64,000 bases of DNA from Topomyia yanbarensis (Eukaryota; Arthropoda; Insecta; Diptera; Culicidae): assembly GCF_030247195.1 (NCBI RefSeq), contig NC_080670.1:208928546-208992545 (forward strand). The letters are read 5' to 3'. Numbering within the stretch: position 1 is the first letter of the stretch; the number at the start of each line of letters is the position of its first letter. Made by a program: the position numbers and the translations under genes. The notes beneath the pieces were generated by a model. That model saw only the letters and a list, made by a program, of their open reading frames with translations, had not been told where the DNA came from and did not search any database. This document shows positions 57,990 to 64,000 of the stretch, in pieces.

Positions 57990-60900
57990 ATTTCTACATA
58001 GTACTATGAGCACATATTCAAAAACTTCAAACGAATTGGGCGGGAGTCTAAAATTGTCCAAACCATGTGAAATTTGGCATCTGAGCTTACTTTGATAATT
58101 GTCACAATATGAAAAGGGGACTTTGAGAAATCAAAAAAGAGTGTTTTTTGCAATATGCGTTCAATCGATTGCGAAACGAGTAATGTACGAAACCCATGGT
58201 CAAATTGGCTCATTACCCAACAAAATAAAAAAAAACAGAGAAATAAATGCAATTTAAAATAAACAAAACTAAAAGAAATGGACATAAAATGAAACGAAAA
58301 GAAATTAATTATAATGAAAAAAGCATATAAACTAAAATATAACATAACATATAACACAATATAGCTTAAAATAGAACAAAACCAAGCAAGCAAATTTATA
58401 AAATGAAATAATATAAATGCAAAAGTAAATAAATTAAAATATTAGATTAATTTGAAAAGTTTTATCATCGTGAAGCTTGAGGTCTAATTCTGAATGCAGA
58501 ACTTCTATACCTTACCACACCGCGAAGAAAAAGCTGGAGTTAGGAGCGACTCAAAGTAGCATCTGTCCTGGAACGAACGGTGCTTAGTCGACTATAACGA
58601 GGATGGCATTCCCATGCCGATGCTTAGTATCACCGCTCTGATAAAGCGGCATACCGAATCTGCAACTAGTAGCCCCGAGTAAGAATGTTTTTTTGTTTTT
58701 TTTTTAAATTTTTCGCAGATTTAAAAATAAATTATTGGTTAATAATTTATTTTTAGATTCTGTAAAAAAAAATATTTAATGACCTTGATTTTTTCAGTTC
58801 GATTGACGCTTTATTTTAATATATGTTTTTATTCAATTGCATTATTTTATTTGAATTTTGCAAATATCACATCTTTCTAAAAAAAATTAAGAATCAATTT
58901 TTAATTAATTCCAAACTCTTTCGATTTATTTTAATCTTTTAACCAACTTTTATTTTTATTGTCCAGTGTTTTTGCAATATTTTCAATTATTCAAATTGCA
59001 AATTTTTCCAATTTCCTTGAAATCGTTTGTCCTTAATTTGTCACTTGATTTTGCAATATTACCGTTTTGTTTATATTTTCCTCAATACAATCCAATTTAT
59101 CATTTTAATTTCTTAAATTTATTTTTATTATTTACTTAATTTTTTTAAAATATTCCTAATTATTTTATTCAATACCTTTTATATTTCCAATGTTTACAAT
59201 CATTTCAATTTTTACAATTCAATTGTCTGCCAATCTTTGAACTTTGCTAAATTAAATAACTACATATTGACGTTACATCTGATTGAAAAGATGCGAAATA
59301 ATAATATGTACTACAACGACTACAAATAAGAACCTAATAGATTGAGTGAAAGCAGTTCTTGCCTGGGCCATGATTGGTCTGTATTACCATACTGGCGAGC
59401 GAGTATATTACTATGTTGTTGGCCCCACCTCAGTGAATAAACTATGAACAGTAGTTAAGAAAAAAAAAAGACTAGGCTGTTAGCAGTATACCAGCTCGAA
59501 ATAACTTCTGCTGTTCATCGAACCACCAACATATCGGCCCGTTTTCTAGTCAGTAATACACAAATAAATATTTTTATTAGGATGTCTCATCGAATCGGTT
59601 TTAAAATTTAAACTTATGACTTAATGTGTTCGTCTCCAAAAATTGTGCACGTATTCGGTGCGAAAAAAATTCGAAATGTTTTTGTTATCTTTTTTCATTT
59701 TAGTGATTGTATTGTAGTTTCAATTTCTTATTTTTTGTTTCAAAATTGGTTTAGTTCTTCTGGTTTTTAATTTATTATTTTAAATATTTTCAATATTTTT
59801 ATTTGGCCAAGTTCTCCAATTTTGATTTCTCCACTCTATTCAAAGTTATCATTTGTTAAATTTTCGCACAATTCAGTAGTTTCAACATGGACTTTTAACT
59901 TTTGACCAAATGTTCTATTTTCTCAAACTGATTTTTACATTTGTAGTCATCCGATTTTTACTCAATTTTTCATATTTATCATTGCACAGTGTATTTAAAT
60001 GTCGTTTTCGGGTTCTTTACCAAGAGTACCTAACCTGTTTATTTTTTTTGATATAGTTTGATCGGAGAAGTTTCACTGGTTAAAAATGCACTTCATTTGA
60101 TTTTTATGGTTTAGAGACTAATTTACCTACAAGTGGAACAAGTGCAGTTGTAGCTAATGTTATTTGGAACGAAATCACCTCAAACACGAATTATTAAACT
60201 TTTAAATCAATCAAGGATAAAAAAATTCTGTGGATGGATAGGGACTCCTAAAATCATTTTTACATATCTGTTTTCCTACATGTTTTACAGTTTTGTGTCT
60301 TCTATAAAGTTATTCTGTATGATAAAACTCACATTTTTTGCGAAACAATGAAGCTTTCGATTTCTTCAATTATGAAACAAGAAAATTAAAAATCTATCCT
60401 TTATATTATGAAAATATTAGCTACAAATTTACTGATCATTAAGTATATCTGAATTTGTTTGAAAAATAAATGTTGTATTCCGTGTAGGTAGATTAATCAC
60501 TAACCATGAATATCAAAACAATCGCCTTTATAAACAAAGAAACTTCTCCGAGCAGACTGAACGACTCAAAAGCATTTGAAATCAATGTTCCTTAGAATAA
60601 GAAGTATATTAGAATAAAGAATAGAACACTCAGTAGTTTTGATTGAAAAAAATTTCGAATGAAAACTTTGATGAAGGCAGCAAACTGAAAATCTTTCTTT
60701 TAAGAAACCAGAAGTTTCTCTGCAATACAAATTTTCTCAATTCGTGACGAGTAAGCCAAAAAAAAAAACCGCTTCTTATGTAAATAGGACTATGCGGCAA
60801 AAAACTTATAAGCTGCCTTCACCAAAGTTCTTCGTGAAAATCATTGCCCTCAAGATTACTATCAAAAAACATTTATACAATATTTCAACGTCTTCAACGA

Positions 60901-61560
60901 TCAAAGACACCCCGCTTTGCGGTCCGTGAGACAGTTAGTAAATACCTTTTTGCCTTGTCCTATTTGACGAAGGGTTCGCATCCCCCTTGCCAAAGGGAAG
61001 ACGGCGGCAGCGGCGAATTCGCCTTTGAGATAAAATTTTAACACATATCTTCTAATGAAGAACGAAGTTTTGCTTGTTACACTTGTTTTCTTTTTGGAGA
61101 TACACATTTTTTATAGCAGCCAGCAGTATTTTTGTTTTTCTGAAAATTATTTGCAATATGGTATATAGTTTTCATTTAATACAATAAAACACAGTTTTAT
61201 GCGGTTGGAGAAACATTCTTTATTAAGCAGCTGCCGTCGCTTGTTTGTATAGGAAAGAATTCTTTTGGTGAAACTCGCTGAAATTTGGTTGGCATTTTGT
61301 TTTTAAAATATCATTTAGAGAAAAAGTTAAATTTTTTCGCATTCAAATAGGAAACACCTCTCGTACACTCTCGCTCTAATTGGAATACATTTACAGCGCA
61401 CGAAAACAGTAGAGAAAAATAATGGAAACAGCAAACACAAAGGGCGCGCCACTCGGTAAAATATGATATGCAATTAAAACGAAAAGGGAGAAAGCAAAGC
61501 AACCTACCGAACAACGAGGGAGAGATAATAACACGAGCGAAACGAACTATACATATGTAT
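57990..61560. other. AT-rich DNA, no gene seen
   Basis: Very AT-rich, with short open frames only. The right copy of the 55-bp direct repeat (59490-59544) lies here. A GC-richer stretch at 58.5-58.7 kb could not be assigned. Confidence 0.4.
59490..59544 (+). repeat. 55-bp direct repeat, right copy
   Basis: Partner of 55111-55165, same orientation, two mismatches. Confidence 0.7.
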
Positions 61561-61828
61561 GAAAATAATCTTCACCACAAAGAAAAAAAAATTTAATTGA
61601 ACTCGCCCTAGCATAATTTCCTTTCGCATTCACGCTCGCCCTCGCTCACACTCCAGCTGCTGTCTCTGTCCTTCGCACACTCTTCGGAATCGACGAAGGT
61701 ATGGGATTCTCTCTCTCTCTCGTTCTCCCGTTCACGCGCCGTTCGGGATCCAAGCGCGCCCGTGGAAACCGCGACTCAAAATCACAGCGCACAATGACAT
61801 TCATTCCAGTGATTGGTTAGGGTAAGCT

Positions 61829-62323
61829 AGGGTGGTTCCCGGTTGCGATTTGCGGGAATTCGATTCCCACTATTTTGGTGGATGGAAAAAATCGATTTCA
61901 ATTGTTCTTTAAAATCGACTCGTTATATGTAATTTTGTCTGAGCTCAAAATTTATTTACTCGTCTCGCTTCGACCTTTTCCTGTGTATGACTTGTTGGCA
62001 ATTTAAATAATTGATCGAATTTCTCACGGCCTTCTTGGGTGTTTTCTTTTTGTGAATGGCACAAGACACTTTTGGACATGGACATACACTGTAAAAATAC
62101 CGTTTACGTTTCTTGTTTAGCTCATAGAGGTTTTAACCCTAAGGGTCATTTTTTGGGTTGGAAAAATTTCTAACTCTATGTGTTGAGTTGGAATTAAAAC
62201 TCAGGTGAGACTTAGCAACTACGCTACGTTCGCTTCTCACACGAGCTTAAATGATTATCAAAAGTATTCTTCTGGCACATCAACAACCTCGAATCACTGA
62301 TAACTCGAACCGGGAACCACCCT
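61829..62323. mobile_element. MITE with 16-bp perfect inverted termini, carrying a SINE relic
   Basis: AGGGTGGTTCCCGGTT at 61829-61844 has a perfect reverse complement at 62308-62323. The 495-bp interior has no transposase and contains a decayed SINE fragment (see next entry). Confidence 0.65.
62125..62240 (-). mobile_element. Decayed SINE of the 46.8-kb family
   Basis: tagaggttttaaccctaagg, tttctaactctatgtgttga and caactacgctacg follow the order of the SINE at 46808-46971. The B box is degraded (ttaaaactcag in place of tcgaacc). Inserted in the 61.83-kb MITE. Confidence 0.5.
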
Positions 62324-63300
62324 GTCACAGCACTAATTCATACAAAAACACAATGGCGCGGTGGCCCTCCAACAATCGGAACTCCTAGCGGCAACCTCCT
62401 CCTTCTCCTTACGATCGTGGGACGATTTATTTTTTCCTCATGTTAATGAGGCAGCGGAGAATAGACGAAGCAAAAAAATCAAGATGACGGAAAGGAGCAA
62501 ACCCGAAAAATTAAACCGATGCAGCTGCCCCACTTTACGAGCCTTCAACTCACTGCTTTAGTGGCACTGGATTTAGTCACAGATTCCAATTGGAACACGA
62601 TCGATCTTTAAAGGGTTCCTCCGCTGCGATCGTCGTCCGTCTTTAATTTGCACTTGCAGTCCGTCCATCACACACGTAATAAGTGTTGAAACAATTCATT
62701 AGCCTGAAAACTGACTACAATAGAGAGAAAAAAAAACCTGTCTCACGGTCTCACACCAATGAACACGCACACCGAGACAGAGAGCAAAAAAAACTGTCAT
62801 CCATTATCAAATGATGCTTTAATTGAATCTCGTTCAGATTCCCTGCCTGCTTACGTTCAGAGTCCGGGGCCACCCTCGCACTCCGCACTCCGACCGACAC
62901 CTCACACATACACGAATGCACATTAGCACAAGAGCTGGAGTCGAAAAAAAAATCGCAAACACGGTCGCCATACACTAAAACACACTCACACACTCCGTCA
63001 CTAGCACTGCCTGCACAAACACACTCCAACACCCGCGCTCGCACAGAAGGGCGCTGTGCTGGGAGGGGGGAGGGGAGGGAGAGGCGGGTCGCAGTAGAAA
63101 ATTTTCTACTCCAGACATCTTCACCCGTCGTGGTGTCGAAAAGTGTCCGAAGCAATTTGCCAATGGCAGGAAAATCGTCCGAAATTCGGCCCAAACCGCG
63201 GACGATGGCCGCCAACTTTACCAAATCGCAGTAGCCCACCGGTTGCACTACACACTACGCACTAAATCTACTTGGAAAGGTGGTGGCTAAAGTGATCCAG

Positions 63301-64000
63301 AACCATTCGAAACTTGCAGCGATAGCACGAACGAAGCTGTTGAGTTTGCTATTCTTAAGATTACATTGACTGACGATGATTTTTTGCTGGCGACTGGAGC
63401 TGTACGGGATGGTTGGTACGTACCCGTGCCTCTGCTATACGGGGGCCTGAGAGCAGGGTCGGACGCGTGTGTGGCTACGTGAAATGAGCAGGGCGGTGCG
63501 AGTCGGTGAGAGTAATGGTGGCGGGCTCTGGTGGAATTATGGACGGGATAATGTCGACTATATAGATGCTATTTTTATAGCATGGCGGATACAGAGCGAT
63601 TTTGAGCATGTTAAATGCCAGAGTGGATCTAGTATAACGTTAAAAAGGTATTGTTATTATAACGAAAGTGAAGGTAGAACTGCTTGTGCCACTTTTCTGA
63701 AATAGCTGAGACGTGGAACATTGCTTAGGTTAGTGTAAACATTTTCGAATTACGCAAAAAAAAACAAACAAGTTCGTAGTTTAAATTTTTGATGCATGGT
63801 TTTTCCGTGCTTCAATAAAAAATTTGAAACTTGCGATTCCGCTTCAGTTTATGGCTATCCAACCACCACTTTGGTGATGTTTCCATCCAATAGCTTGGTT
63901 GTAAATTAGGTTCCAAATTAACACATTTGATACAGATGCATTTAGCCTAATGACAAACAATATTGAGCATGATGACCGTACAATTCGTAGTTGCTACTCC
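63301..64000. other. Window end, nothing assigned
   Basis: Moderate GC falling to AT-rich. One 78-codon open frame (63469-63705) without recognised domains. Confidence 0.35.

Larger units (their letters stand above)
61600..63300 (-). promoter_or_regulatory. zfh2: Candidate 5' promoter or regulatory region of zfh2
   Basis: GC content is higher than anywhere in the preceding 17 kb. There are CT/GA runs (61709-61722 ctctctctctctcg; 63061-63080 gggaggggggaggggaggga) and CA/GT-rich runs, as at many dipteran developmental promoters. It lies upstream of the zfh2 5' UTR acceptor on the minus strand, so a first non-coding exon could start here. No unambiguous TATA or Inr-DPE pair was found. An insertion (61829-62323) interrupts it. 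Confidence 0.3.

Noticed and set aside
62751..63248. 165-codon minus-strand open frame as a possible zfh2 N-terminal exon
   Set aside because: Cys/Ser-rich with no known domain, and the zfh2 start at 44087 already has a good context and a plausible 5' UTR acceptor behind it. It cannot be excluded that part is transcribed as 5' UTR.

Overview
The window is nuclear DNA of a dipteran insect, most likely a culicine mosquito. The evidence is two insect developmental regulators with short spliced introns (52-103 bp), set in large AT-rich stretches full of mosquito-type transposable elements: tRNA-derived SINEs, several MITE families, I/Jockey- and R1/LOA-type LINEs, Bel/Pao relics and Tc1/mariner fragments. 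I cannot name the species from the sequence alone.

Two real protein-coding genes are visible. shaven (sv, Pax2/5/8) is on the + strand at about 10.2-12.1 kb. It has seven visible coding exons carrying the whole paired domain, the octapeptide and the C-terminal tail; the short 5' exon before the paired domain is not certain. zfh2 (zinc-finger homeodomain 2) is on the - strand. Its coding exons at 44.1-40.4 kb and 25.7-21.3 kb are separated by a 14.7-kb intron. The six zfh2 exons join in frame to 2,614 codons plus a stop, with about 19 C2H2 fingers and two homeodomains; the third homeodomain known in this family is not found. The genes converge tail to tail with 9.2 kb between their stop codons. 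In Drosophila melanogaster both lie on the small fourth chromosome (Muller element F), so their closeness here looks like retained ancestral linkage.

Layout: 1-10.1 kb is intergenic DNA upstream of sv with MITE-like elements and a 463-bp tandem duplication. 10.2-12.1 kb is sv. 12.2-19.4 kb is decayed Bel/Pao and dispersed repeats. 21.3-25.7 kb holds zfh2 exons 4-6. 25.7-40.4 kb is the large zfh2 intron, with LINE relics, a non-repetitive island at 32.4-33.5 kb, a foldback-like inverted repeat at 34.7-36.2 kb, a 9-bp minisatellite and a very long polypyrimidine tract. 40.4-44.1 kb holds zfh2 exons 1-3. 44.1-61.5 kb is a repeat-rich region, probably the 5' intron of zfh2: two composite arrays of a ~480-bp repeat ending in Tc1/mariner relics, a SINE with a matching empty site, a run of MITEs and a TAAA microsatellite. 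61.6-63.3 kb is richer in GC and CT/GA motifs and could hold the zfh2 promoter.

Both genes encode sequence-specific nuclear transcription factors used in insect neural, sensory and appendage development. Apart from them, nothing in the window looks like an intact host gene; most other long open frames are shadows of zfh2 or artefacts of low-complexity DNA.
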